The notes under the pieces were generated by a model that saw only the letters and a list, made by a program, of their open reading frames with translations, was not told the DNA's origin and did not search any database. From the NCBI GenBank assembly GCA_945870035.1, contig CAMBQQ010000028.1, forward strand, positions 1-42,656: DNA of 42,656 nucleotides, in the 5' to 3' direction. This document shows, one piece after another, positions 1 through 8,200 of the stretch. The stretch comes from Rhizobium sp. Q54 (lineage in GTDB: Bacteria > Pseudomonadota > Alphaproteobacteria > Rhizobiales > Xanthobacteraceae). Within the stretch, counting starts at the first letter, position 1; each line of letters starts with the position of its first letter. The position numbers and the translations under genes are program-made.

Positions 1-291
1 GGCCGCCGCCAGCACCGGCGAATAGCGCACGCCGCGCGCGATCAGCGCCTGCGCCATGGCGCGCAGCCGCGCCGCGCCCGGCGGCGTCAGCCGCTGCGGA
101 ATCGACGGCCGCGTCGACGGGTTGAGCAGATAGGCCTGGCGGAACAGCCGGGCGAATTCATCGGCGTCACCGGCGTCTGCCACGGCCTCGGCAAGCGTGA
201 ACTGGAGATCGGACGAATCCGGATTGGCGGCGAGCGCCTGACGCGCCAGCGCGATGCGGGCTTCCGCGTACGAGCCGAACCTGTCGGACAT
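1..291 (-). CDS. TPR-like protein, N-terminal 97 residues, cut by window edge
   Basis: An open frame runs on the minus strand from the ATG at 289-291 to the window edge without a stop, giving 97 residues that begin MSDRFGSYAEARIALARQAL. The first 50 residues form two Ala-rich helical segments ending in a LNP-type turn, which looks like a tetratricopeptide repeat. TPR modules mediate protein-protein contacts, so the function depends on the part outside the window. It lies 81 bp downstream of the SDR gene on the same strand. A competing frame at 87-341 is rich in Arg/Ser/Pro and is a high-GC artefact. The frame is fairly sure, the family is not. Confidence 0.55.
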   Translation of the reverse strand, partial: MSDRFGSYAEARIALARQALAANPDSSDLQFTLAEAVADAGDADEFARLFRQAYLLNPSTRPSIPQRLTPPGAARLRAMAQALIARGVRYSPVLAAA

Positions 292-372
292 CGGTCGATC
301 GTCCCATTGCGCCGGGATACAACCTTGAGGTTCGGCCACACTAACAGACACGCGGCGACTTTGAAACCCGTT

Positions 373-1137
373 CTAATTATTCACCGACCCGCCATCCACC
401 ACCAGCGACTGGCCGGTGACGAAATCGCTGTCGCTGGAGCATAAAAACACCAGCGCGCCGAGCAGATCTTCGGGGTAAGCATCGCGCTTGAAGGCGCGCG
501 AGTTGCGCACCGGGATGCGCGCCTCCTCGACATGGGTGGCGTTGGAAAGACCGGTCTCGGACAGTATGAAGCCGGGCGCCAATGTATTGACGCAGATATT
601 GTGGTCGCCGAGTTCGCGCGACAGCGCGCGCGTCAGGGCGATGATCGCGCCTTTCGAGGTGACGTAAGGCAGCATCCGCGGCGTGCCTTTATACGGCGTG
701 CCGGAAGCGATGTTGACGATCTTGCCGCTTTTGCGCGCGATCATGTGCGGCGCGACGTGGCGCACCATCAAATACGGTCCGCGCACATTGACCGCCATGA
801 CCTTGTCCCAGGTCTCGACATCCCACTCGCCGTAATTGCGCGGCGTCAGCGTCGAATAGACCGCCGCGTTGTTGACCAGGATATCGATCTGGCCGAAGCG
901 CGCGATGGTCTCGGCCACCAGCGCCTTGACCGACGGTTCATCCGAAACATCCGAGACGAAGCTGGAGACGGAGCCTTCGCCGTGCAGGGCCGAAATCGCC
1001 GCGGCTGCTTCCTTGCCGTCGGCAATGTCGGAGATCATGACGCGGGCGCCTTGCGCCGCCAGCGCCTGCGAATAATGCCGGCCGATGCCCCTGGCGCCAC
1101 CGGTAACGATAGCCGTTTTTCCCGCTAGTCTGGACAT
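373..1137 (-). CDS. SDR-family NAD(P)-dependent oxidoreductase
   Basis: A 254-residue classical short-chain dehydrogenase/reductase, the normal length for the family. It has the cofactor-binding TGGARGIG at 12-19, NNAA at 89-92 and the catalytic set Asn117, Ser145, Tyr158 and Lys162 (YVTSK), followed by the usual PG motif and a C-terminal VDGG. Asp37 after the second strand (SDIAD) suggests preference for NAD over NADP; this is inference. The start at 1137 was chosen because GAGGAG lies about 7 nt upstream; the longer frame from 1161 adds a leader unlike the family. It is divergent from the SnoaL-like gene at 1202 and probably belongs to the same catabolic group. The substrate cannot be read from sequence. 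Confidence 0.9.
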   Translation of the reverse strand: MSRLAGKTAIVTGGARGIGRHYSQALAAQGARVMISDIADGKEAAAAISALHGEGSVSSFVSDVSDEPSVKALVAETIARFGQIDILVNNAAVYSTLTPRNYGEWDVETWDKVMAVNVRGPYLMVRHVAPHMIARKSGKIVNIASGTPYKGTPRMLPYVTSKGAIIALTRALSRELGDHNICVNTLAPGFILSETGLSNATHVEEARIPVRNSRAFKRDAYPEDLLGALVFLCSSDSDFVTGQSLVVDGGSVNN

Positions 1138-1201
1138 GCGCTTCTCCTCATGACGGACCATTCCTTATCAGCTAAGACGACACCTGCCGAGAGGGAACGA
1201 C

Positions 1202-1798
1202 ATGAGCGACACCAAGGACCGGGCGGAAATCCGGGCGCTGATCGAGAACTGGGTGCTGTTCCGCGATGCGAGACTGTGGGACCGCTTCCGCAAGGTCTGG
1301 CACAAAGACGGGCAGATGTGGGCCACCTGGTTTCAGGGCTCGTTCGAGGATTTCATCAAGGTCAGCGAGGCCGGCTTCGCCAAGGGCGTGCGCATCAATC
1401 ACATGCTCGGCGGCACCACGATCGAGATCAAGGGCAAGCGCGCCATCGCGCAAACCAAGCTGTCGATCGCGCAGCGCGCCACAGTTGAGGGCGTCCTGTG
1501 CGACGTCACCTGCTGGGGCCGCGCCTATGACTTTCTCGAAAAGCGCAAGGGCACATGGGGCATCGTGCTGCGCCGGCACACCTACGAGAAGGACCGTATC
1601 GATACGGTCGAGCCCGGCGCCAAGGTCAAATTCGACAAGCAACTGCTGGCCCGGTTCCCGGAAGGGTACCGTCACCTGGCTTATTTGCAGACCCGCATCG
1701 GCTACACCATCAAGGACGAGTTGCCGGGCATCAGTGGGCCGCCGCTTGAGGCCTTGTACAAGCAGGGCGCCGCGTGGCTGAAGGGCAAGAAGATTTAA
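1202..1798 (+). CDS. SnoaL-like / NTF2-fold family protein
   Basis: A 198-residue cytoplasmic protein. The first 130 residues follow the SnoaL/NTF2-like cone fold: an N-terminal helix with DRAEIRALIENWVLFRDARLW, a WHKDGQMWATWFQG segment, then a curved sheet with Arg- and His-containing strands. Members are isomerases, dehydratases or small-molecule binding proteins and often sit beside SDR enzymes in aromatic or steroid catabolism. Here the divergent neighbour is an SDR and an old-yellow-enzyme reductase follows 115 bp downstream. The tail after residue 140 is longer than a minimal SnoaL domain. The reaction and substrate are unknown; fold assignment is moderately confident. Confidence 0.75.
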   Translation: MSDTKDRAEIRALIENWVLFRDARLWDRFRKVWHKDGQMWATWFQGSFEDFIKVSEAGFAKGVRINHMLGGTTIEIKGKRAIAQTKLSIAQRATVEGVLCDVTCWGRAYDFLEKRKGTWGIVLRRHTYEKDRIDTVEPGAKVKFDKQLLARFPEGYRHLAYLQTRIGYTIKDELPGISGPPLEALYKQGAAWLKGKKI

Positions 1799-1913
1799 CT
1801 TTATTTCGCCGCGCGAAAGGCCTTGTGGTCTTCAATGACTTGGCGCGCGCGCCGATAAATGCGAATTTCCGCCGCAAGCGGCCGGACATGCGCCGCAGGG
1901 GAAGGATATTTCT

Positions 1914-3026
1914 ATGGCCAGCGCTCTGTTTTCACCGATCACGCTCCGCGGCATGACCATGCCGAACCGCGCCGTCGTGTCGCCGATGTGCCAATACAAT
2001 TCGACCGACGGCTCGGCCAATGACTGGCATATCATGCATATCGGCCAGTTCGTGCTCGGCGGCTTCGGCCTGATCATCGCCGAAATGACCGACATTAATC
2101 CGGTCGGCCGCATCTCGCTGAAATGCGCCGGGCTCTATTCGGATGAAAACGAAAAAGCGATCAAGCGCGTTGTCGATTTCGCCAAGCAATACGGACCTTC
2201 CAAGCACGGCCTGCAGATTGGACACGCCGGCCGCAAGGGCTCGACCAAAGTGCCGGCGATGGGCGGCACGCCCCTCGCCAAGGAAGACGGCGCCTGGGAA
2301 ACGCTCGCGCCGTCCGCCATTCCCTACGATCCGACCTGGCATGTGCCGCGCGCCATGACCAAAGAGGAAATGAAAGCGACGCTCGACGACTATGTCGCGT
2401 CGGTCAAACGCGCCGAGCGCGTCGGCTATGACCTCATCGAACTGCACGCCGCGCACGGCTATCTGCTGCACCAGTTCCTGTCGCCTTTGTCAAACCAGCG
2501 CACCGACGATTACGGCGGCAGCCTCGAGAAGCGCATGCGCTATCCGCTGGAAGTGTTCGCGGCGATCCGCGCCGTCTGGCCGAACGACAAGCCGCTCGGC
2601 ATCCGCGTCTCAGCGGTCGACTGGGTCGAGGGCGGCACCACGATCGAAGATACGATCAAATTTGCGCAGGAACTCAAAGCGCTCGGTTGCGATTACATGG
2701 ATGTGTCGTCGGGCCAACTCGATTCCCGGCAGAAAATCCCGTTCGCGCCGAATTTCAACGTGCCGTTCGCCGAAGCGGTCAAGAAAGCAACCGGGATGCC
2801 GACCATGTCGGTCGGCCTGATCACCGACGCCCGCGAAGCCGAAGCCGCGATTGCTTCAGGCAAGACGGATATGGTGGCGCTGGCGCGCGGTGCGATGTAC
2901 GACCCGCGCTGGCCGATCCACGCCGCGATGGAAATCGGCGCCGAGCCGCCGATCGTGCCGCGCATGACGCCGGCGCATCCGAAAATGCGGCCGATGATTT
3001 TTCCGGGATATAAGCCGGCGGCGTAA
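1914..3026 (+). CDS. NADH:flavin oxidoreductase, old yellow enzyme family (YqjM-like)
   Basis: A 370-residue FMN-dependent ene-reductase of the thermophilic-like OYE subclass. Visible marks are SPMCQY with Cys26 and Tyr28, the same numbers as the flavin-tuning Cys and active-site Tyr of Bacillus YqjM; QIGHAGRK at 101-108; the substrate-binding pair His178/His181 in ELHAAHGYLLHQFLSP; and the late SVGLI and LARGAMYDPRWP segments that bind the FMN phosphate. Such enzymes reduce activated C=C bonds with NAD(P)H. GGGGAAGGA precedes the ATG by about 7 nt. It converges on an NADPH:FMN reductase gene and may share a catabolic role with it. Confidence 0.92.
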   Translation: MASALFSPITLRGMTMPNRAVVSPMCQYNSTDGSANDWHIMHIGQFVLGGFGLIIAEMTDINPVGRISLKCAGLYSDENEKAIKRVVDFAKQYGPSKHGLQIGHAGRKGSTKVPAMGGTPLAKEDGAWETLAPSAIPYDPTWHVPRAMTKEEMKATLDDYVASVKRAERVGYDLIELHAAHGYLLHQFLSPLSNQRTDDYGGSLEKRMRYPLEVFAAIRAVWPNDKPLGIRVSAVDWVEGGTTIEDTIKFAQELKALGCDYMDVSSGQLDSRQKIPFAPNFNVPFAEAVKKATGMPTMSVGLITDAREAEAAIASGKTDMVALARGAMYDPRWPIHAAMEIGAEPPIVPRMTPAHPKMRPMIFPGYKPAA

Positions 3027-3036
3027 ACTCTCGAAC

Positions 3037-3069
3037 TTTCTCTCTCCCCGCACAGCGGGGAGAGAGAGA
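3037..3069. terminator. bidirectional terminator hairpin between convergent genes
   Basis: CTCTCTCCCCGC (3040-3051) pairs perfectly with GCGGGGAGAGAG (3055-3066) across a 3-nt loop, and the stem extends outward with T/A pairs and one G-T. It fills the 47-bp gap between the stop codons of the OYE gene and the convergent FMN reductase gene, so it can serve both. Confidence 0.75.
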
Positions 3070-3073
3070 AAAA

Positions 3074-3637
3074 CTAGACCTTCACCCTTGCCACAAACTT
3101 CGCAAAGGCCGCGAGTTGCTGCTTGATGATGTCCTTGACGGCATCGTCGGTCAGTTCGCCCTTGTCGTCGATCTTCTTTGCCGCGAAATTGACGAACACT
3201 TCCGGCCGGCCGAACAACTGCGCGTCGATCGACTGCAACGACATGCGCAGGTGATACTGCATGCGCGCGCCGCCGACCTGCCCGGTCGAGGCCGATTGCA
3301 GCGCCACCGGCTTGTCCTTGAACGGCACGTCCTTGAGCTTCGACACCCAGTCGATGGCGTTCTTCAACGGGCCCGGTATCGACCAGTTGAATTCCGGCGA
3401 GACAATGATGACGCCGTCGGCTGAGCGGATCGCCGCCGCAAAAGCCTCGACATCGGCCGGCGCGCCGGTGCTGGCCCGCACGTCGTCATTGTATAGCGGG
3501 AAACCGGCGTAGGACGGCGCCTCCACAAGTTTCAGTTCCGGCGGCGCCAGCGCCGGAAGAGCGCGTACGATTGCGGCATTGTACGAGCCCTTGCGCAACG
3601 ATCCGCAGATCGTCAGCACCTTCAATTGTTCGGCCAT
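3074..3637 (-). CDS. NADPH-dependent FMN reductase (ChrR/azoreductase-like)
   Basis: A 187-residue flavodoxin-like protein. GSLRKGSYN at 12-20 is the phosphate-binding loop of the NADPH-dependent FMN reductase family, and PEFNWSIPGPLKNAIDW (from 81) matches the family's conserved flavin-contacting PEYN...LKNAIDW segment. These enzymes reduce FMN, quinones, chromate or azo dyes in the cytoplasm. The gene lies 19 bp upstream of nothing on its own strand; the next minus-strand gene, the Bug receptor at 3657, ends 19 bp before its ATG, so both are probably cotranscribed with the receptor first. The physiological acceptor is unknown. Confidence 0.88.
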   Translation of the reverse strand: MAEQLKVLTICGSLRKGSYNAAIVRALPALAPPELKLVEAPSYAGFPLYNDDVRASTGAPADVEAFAAAIRSADGVIIVSPEFNWSIPGPLKNAIDWVSKLKDVPFKDKPVALQSASTGQVGGARMQYHLRMSLQSIDAQLFGRPEVFVNFAAKKIDDKGELTDDAVKDIIKQQLAAFAKFVARVKV

Positions 3638-3656
3638 GTCGTCCTATTCCCTGATG

Positions 3657-4634
3657 CTACTGCGACTCCAAGCCGGCCTTGTCGCGCACCGCGCGCCACT
3701 TCGCAACCTCGTCGGCCATGTGCTTACCGAATTCCGCCGGCGTCGAGACGTGCACAACGGCGCCGACCTTGGCCAGAGCCGCGGCGATTTCCGGCCGCGC
3801 CAGCACCGTCTTCAGCGCGGCACTGGTCTTGTCGACGATCGGCTGCGGCGTGCCGGCGGGATAGACCCAGCCGTACCAGCCGACCACCGAATAGCCCGGC
3901 ACGCCGGATTCGGCGACCGTCGGCACGTTCGGAATCGCCGGCCAGCGCGCCGGCGTGCCAACCGCGAGCAGATTGAGTTCGCCGGCCTGCACCTGGCCCG
4001 CCACCGCGTGGACGAGTTCGACAGCGTAATCGACCTCGCCCGCGCGTAACGCGGTGACCACCGCCGGCGTGCCACGATATGGAATATGCTTGACGTCGAT
4101 GCCGGCCATCTGGCGCAGCAGTTCGCCGGAGAAGTGCTGGGTCAAGCCGACGCCGACGCTGGCGAAATTCAGTTTGCCGGGCGACGCCTTGGCGAGCGCC
4201 ACCAGCCCCTTGATGTCGTTGGCGGGGAAATCCTTGCGCGCCACCACGACGAAGGCGCTGTCGGCGACCAGAGCGACCGGCGCGAAATCCTTGACCGCGT
4301 CGTAGCGCACCGCCTTGAGCATCACCGCCGAAACGGTGTGACCGGCGCTGATCATCGACGCGGTGTAGCCATCCTTGTCGGCCTTGGCGGCTTCCGCCGA
4401 AGCGATCGATCCGCCGGCGCCGGGCTTGTTCTCGACCACGATGGATTGCTTGAGCAGTTCGGCCAGAGGCGGTGCGAGAATGCGCGTGACGATGTCGGTG
4501 CCGCCGCCGGCGCCGAAGCCAACCAGAACGCGGATCGGCTTGTCCGCCGGCCATTCGGCGGCAGCCGGATACGTGGCGGCGATAGCCAGCAAGCCGGCTA
4601 GTGCGGCGATTATGCGATTGATGATGCGATTCAT
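3657..4634 (-). CDS. Bug-family (TctC) tripartite tricarboxylate transporter solute receptor
   Basis: A 325-residue periplasmic binding protein. It starts with a Sec signal peptide (IINRIIAALAGLLAIAATYPAAA, cleavage near residue 26), followed by the family's WPADKPIRVLVGFGAGGGTDIVTR segment, the VVENKPGAGG motif and the central GEVDYAVE...GELNLLAVGTPAR region. Bug proteins capture carboxylates and other small organics, some for TctAB permeases, many as orphans. No tctA or tctB is seen in the window, so it is an orphan receptor here. It lies upstream of the FMN reductase and downstream of the FAH-family gene on the same strand, consistent with a catabolic locus. Confidence 0.92.
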   Translation of the reverse strand: MNRIINRIIAALAGLLAIAATYPAAAEWPADKPIRVLVGFGAGGGTDIVTRILAPPLAELLKQSIVVENKPGAGGSIASAEAAKADKDGYTASMISAGHTVSAVMLKAVRYDAVKDFAPVALVADSAFVVVARKDFPANDIKGLVALAKASPGKLNFASVGVGLTQHFSGELLRQMAGIDVKHIPYRGTPAVVTALRAGEVDYAVELVHAVAGQVQAGELNLLAVGTPARWPAIPNVPTVAESGVPGYSVVGWYGWVYPAGTPQPIVDKTSAALKTVLARPEIAAALAKVGAVVHVSTPAEFGKHMADEVAKWRAVRDKAGLESQ

Positions 4635-4716
4635 GTGCCCCTCCCTGTCACGGCCTGTTCGGCCTCGTTGCCCGACAGGGAACGCGGGGACGACGGCAGA
4701 GTCAACGGGCCGCGCC

Positions 4717-4744
4717 CCCTCCCCACCACGTCGTGGGGGGAGGG
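4717..4744. terminator. GC-rich hairpin, probable terminator of the FAH-family gene
   Basis: CCCTCCCC (4717-4724) and GGGGGGAGGG (4735-4744) form a stem closed by CCAC/GTGG, with one unpaired base. On the minus strand it falls 10 bp after the stop of the FAH-family gene. It resembles the 3037-3069 hairpin in its CTCCCC/GGGGAG stem. There is no clear T tract. Confidence 0.5.
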
Positions 4745-4754
4745 AAAGGAAGCG

Positions 4755-5627
4755 TTACTTCTCGTCTTCGATCTTGTTGCTGAGAACGCCGACCTTCTCG
4801 ATCTCGACCTCGATCGTGTCGCCGGCCTTCATCCACACCGGATCGGGCTTGCGCGCATGGCCGACGCCGGACGGCGTGCCGGTGAACAGGATATCGCCCG
4901 GCTCCAAGGTCATGCCTTCGGTGAGATAGACCAGCGACTCGGCGACAGGGAACATGAAGTGGTCGGTGTTCGACGACTGCATCATGTTGCCGTTGAGACG
5001 GCTTTCGATCTTGAGGCCCTTGGCGCCGCGCGGCAGTTCGTCGGCGGTGACCATCCACGGGCCGACGCTGCCGGTCTGGTCGAAATTCTTGCCCATGCCC
5101 CACTGCGTGGTGTGGCGCTGATATTCGCGGATCGAGCCTTCCATGCCGCAGGAATAGCCGGCGATGCAGTCAACAGCATTCTCCAGCGTCAGATGCCGGG
5201 CGCGTTTGCCGATGATGACGACGAGCTCGGCCTCATAGTCGAACTGGATCGACTTCTTCGGCCGCAGCAGAGGCTGGCCGTGCGCCGCCATCGAGGTCAG
5301 GACGCGGAAGAAGATCGACTGAAACTTCGGGATGTTGTCCTTGTAGCCGCCTTCCTTGACGTGGTCGAGGTAGTTCAGGCCAAGACAGATGATCTTGCCG
5401 GGATTGACGACCGGCATCGCCAGCTTGAGGCCGGCCAGCGGCAGCCGCGCCGACGCCGGCGCCTTGCCGACCGCGGCGGCCAGTGCCTTCATGTCGCCAT
5501 TGGCGCGCAGGAACGCGCCGAGCTCATTCGGCAGCGTGTGATCGACCGCCTGGACGTCGATGACATTGTCGCCGTCGACCACGCCCATATGGATGCCGTT
5601 GCCGGTCTGGAAATTGACGATCTTCAT
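4755..5627 (-). CDS. fumarylacetoacetate hydrolase family protein
   Basis: A 290-residue FAH-superfamily enzyme. It shows IICLGLNYLDHVKE, the metal-binding acidic strand FDYEAELVVIIGKRARH, the GYSCGMEGSIREYQR segment, WMVTADELP and the C-terminal GDILFTGTPSGVGHARKPD. Family members are Mg-dependent C-C hydrolases or acylpyruvate/2-oxo-hept-3-ene-dioate hydrolase-type enzymes in aromatic-ring catabolism. The ATG at 5627 with an upstream GAGG was preferred over a start at 5714, whose extra residues are not family-like. It is first in a minus-strand run leading to the Bug receptor and FMN reductase. The exact substrate is unknown. Confidence 0.9.
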   Translation of the reverse strand: MKIVNFQTGNGIHMGVVDGDNVIDVQAVDHTLPNELGAFLRANGDMKALAAAVGKAPASARLPLAGLKLAMPVVNPGKIICLGLNYLDHVKEGGYKDNIPKFQSIFFRVLTSMAAHGQPLLRPKKSIQFDYEAELVVIIGKRARHLTLENAVDCIAGYSCGMEGSIREYQRHTTQWGMGKNFDQTGSVGPWMVTADELPRGAKGLKIESRLNGNMMQSSNTDHFMFPVAESLVYLTEGMTLEPGDILFTGTPSGVGHARKPDPVWMKAGDTIEVEIEKVGVLSNKIEDEK

Positions 5628-5747
5628 TGTGCTCTGCCTCACATGGTGCCGGCCCAGCCTGACACGGCGGGCGGTCGCATCACTTAGCGCAGACGGAAGC
5701 GCCGCGAAAGGCATCGCCTGCGCGGTTTCTCTTTCGGAATGCGAAAG

Positions 5748-6725
5748 TTACGGCGCCAACGAGAAGGCCTGGATCGAGAAATACTTCTTGGCGTCGGTCC
5801 ACACCCCCGCGGGCTGCCAGCCGACGCCGCGCGCCAGAGCGGCAAGCGACTCGGGCGAATACTTGTACGAATTTTCCGTGTGGATGGTCTCGCCGGCGCG
5901 GAATTCGAAACATTCGCCGGCGACCCGCACCTTCTGCCGCGTCAGGCTGGCGAGATGCATTTCGACGCGGTGCCGCTCGCGATTGTAGAAAGCGTGGTGC
6001 TCGAAGGTGGCGAGATTGAAGTTGCCATTGAGTTCGCGGTTGATGCGCGCCAGCAGATTGAGATTGAATTTGGCGGTGACATCCGCCTCGTCATTATAGG
6101 CGGCGTTGAGGATTTCCGCCGGCTTGATCAGGTCGGCGCCGATGACGATCTTCGCGCCCGGCCCGAGAATTGTCGCCGCGTTGCGCAGGAAGCTCGCCGC
6201 TTCATGGGGCTCGAAATTGCCGATGGTCGAGCCCGGGAAAAAGCCGACGCGGACAGCGGCGTTCTTCGCTGCTTCCGGAAGTTCGAACGGTTGGGTGAAA
6301 TCGGCGGCGACCGGATGAATTTTGAGGCGTGGAAAATCGAGCTGCAATGCGCCGGCTTCCTCTTCGAGCATCTCGGCCGAAATATCGACCGGCACATAGG
6401 CGGCGAGCACCGGCATCGCCGCCAGCAAAATGCGCGCCTTCTTGTTCGAACCGGAGCCGAACTCGATCAGCGCAGCGCCGGCCGGGATAAGGGCTGCGAT
6501 TTCGGCGCCGTGATCCTGCAGAATATGGATCTCGCAACGCGTCGGGTAATATTCCGGCTGGTCGGTGATGCGATCGAACAATTGCGAGCCGGCGGCATCG
6601 TAGAAATACTTCGGCGGCAAATGCTTACGTCGCGCGCCGAGGCCCTTAAGCACATCGCTCTTGAACGCAGAGATGTCGCTCTCGTCGCTTAGCGGCAACT
6701 GACTGGATCGTGCAAGCGCAACCAT
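5748..6725 (-). CDS. egtD: L-histidine N-alpha-methyltransferase (EgtD)
   Basis: EgtD trimethylates histidine with SAM to give hercynine, the first step of ergothioneine synthesis. The 325-residue protein has the family layout: KYFYDAAGSQLFD near 39, the SAM loop EFGSGSNKK at 88-96, FFPGSTIGNF at 162-171, YNDEADVTAKFNLNLL from 210, and HTENSYKY with Glu284 and Ser286, matching the Glu/Ser pair that binds the histidine amino group and ring in the mycobacterial enzyme. It lies 33 bp downstream of egtB on the same strand, so the two form an operon with the second-step enzyme first. Confidence 0.95.
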   Translation of the reverse strand: MVALARSSQLPLSDESDISAFKSDVLKGLGARRKHLPPKYFYDAAGSQLFDRITDQPEYYPTRCEIHILQDHGAEIAALIPAGAALIEFGSGSNKKARILLAAMPVLAAYVPVDISAEMLEEEAGALQLDFPRLKIHPVAADFTQPFELPEAAKNAAVRVGFFPGSTIGNFEPHEAASFLRNAATILGPGAKIVIGADLIKPAEILNAAYNDEADVTAKFNLNLLARINRELNGNFNLATFEHHAFYNRERHRVEMHLASLTRQKVRVAGECFEFRAGETIHTENSYKYSPESLAALARGVGWQPAGVWTDAKKYFSIQAFSLAP

Positions 6726-6758
6726 AAGGGCCTCTTACTTCTCGTTCCGACGTTTCAC

Positions 6759-8030
6759 TTAAAATTCCGCCAGACGCACGCTGCTGAATTGCCAGCGCGA
6801 GGGCGGATAGAAGAAATTTCGATAACTCACGCGGTCATGGCCTTCCGGGGTCGCCAGCGACGAACCCCGCAGCACCATCTGGCTGACCATGAACTTGCCG
6901 TTGTACTCGCCAAGTGCGCCCTCGACCGCGCGGTAGCCCGGATACGGCAAATAGGCACTGCGAGTCCACTGCCAGGCGACGCCGAACCCATCGGCAAGAA
7001 GGCCGGCGCGGGCCGCCACCTCCCATTCCTGCTCGCTTGGCAGGTGTTTTCCGGCAAAACGGGCAAATGCCTCGGCCTCGTAATAGCTGACATGCAAAAC
7101 CGGCTTAGCATGATCGACGGCTTTGAGACCGCCGAGCGTCATTACATGCCACTGATCGCCCTTGCGTTGCCAGTATCCAGGTGCCTCCCAGCCTTGCGCC
7201 TGCACCATGGCCCAGCCGTCGGACAGCCAGAACGACGGCGTCGTATAGCCGCCGGCGTCGATGAACTGCATCCACTCTTCGTTGGTCACCAGATGACGCG
7301 CAATGCGCACAGTCGGGATCAGGACGTCGTGGCGCGGCAATTCATTGTCGAACGAAAAACCGTCACCGTCATGCCCGACCGCGTGAATGCCGGCCGGCAC
7401 GTCAACGTAATCATCGGCGCCGACGCTGCGCGGGCCGTAGCCGGCGCGCGGCATCTGCCATTGCGTGTCGTACACCGGGTTGGTCGGATTCTGCGCGAAG
7501 GCATGCAGAATATCGGTGATGAGAAGTTCCTGATGCTGCTGCTCGTGGTTGAGACCGATCTCGAGAATCTCGAAGACACGCGCTGCGTCCGCCTCCGAAA
7601 CGTTCTCGATCAGCCGCACCACCGCCGCATCGACATGAGCGCGATAATTAGTAACATCTGCGCCGTTCGGCCGGGTGATTAGGCCGCGTTGCGGCCGCGC
7701 ATAACGCGGGCCGGCGGCGACGTAATAGGAGTTGAATAGAAACGGAAACCGCTCGTCGAATATTGTGTACGACAGATCGTAAGGCACCAGCAGGAACTGC
7801 TCGAAGAACCAGGTGACATGGGCGCGATGCCATTTGGTTGGCGAGGCATCGGCCATCGACTGGACGATCTGGTCCTCGGCGGACAACGGCGCGGCGCGGG
7901 CTTCGGTCTCGTCGCGTACGCGGCGGAACGCCTTGATCCAATAACCGCGCGCGCTAGCCCCTTGCGGCCGATCCTGGGCAGAAGCGACGGCCGAGCCGCG
8001 CGGACCTTCGATAACTGCGGCTCGCGCCAT
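6759..8030 (-). CDS. egtB: ergothioneine sulfoxide synthase (EgtB)
   Basis: EgtB is a non-haem iron enzyme that joins a thiol substrate to hercynine with O2. The 423-residue protein has a DinB-like N-terminal domain carrying the iron ligands His68 (TKWHRAH), His162 and His166 in HEQQHQE, then a formylglycine-generating-enzyme-like domain from about 195 to the C terminus (VPAGIHAVGHD... LRGSSLATPEGHDRVSYRNFF). The ATG at 8030 has a perfect GGAGGG 5 nt upstream; an open leader back to 8294 is not family-like. No egtA, egtC or egtE is nearby. Whether it uses gamma-glutamylcysteine or cysteine cannot be told from motifs seen here. Confidence 0.95.
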   Translation of the reverse strand: MARAAVIEGPRGSAVASAQDRPQGASARGYWIKAFRRVRDETEARAAPLSAEDQIVQSMADASPTKWHRAHVTWFFEQFLLVPYDLSYTIFDERFPFLFNSYYVAAGPRYARPQRGLITRPNGADVTNYRAHVDAAVVRLIENVSEADAARVFEILEIGLNHEQQHQELLITDILHAFAQNPTNPVYDTQWQMPRAGYGPRSVGADDYVDVPAGIHAVGHDGDGFSFDNELPRHDVLIPTVRIARHLVTNEEWMQFIDAGGYTTPSFWLSDGWAMVQAQGWEAPGYWQRKGDQWHVMTLGGLKAVDHAKPVLHVSYYEAEAFARFAGKHLPSEQEWEVAARAGLLADGFGVAWQWTRSAYLPYPGYRAVEGALGEYNGKFMVSQMVLRGSSLATPEGHDRVSYRNFFYPPSRWQFSSVRLAEF

Positions 8031-8200
8031 GTATCCCTCCGTCACGAACTGGTACTGCCGCCGCCTGTCTACAGATACGAATAATGGCGGCAATTGTTCC
8101 ATTGACGGCAAGACGGGGCAACCGGGAAGGCGCCCTTTTGTGCAAAACTGACGTTCATGTGATGGGACGCAGAGGGAACTCCCCCGGGGCCACGCCGGGT

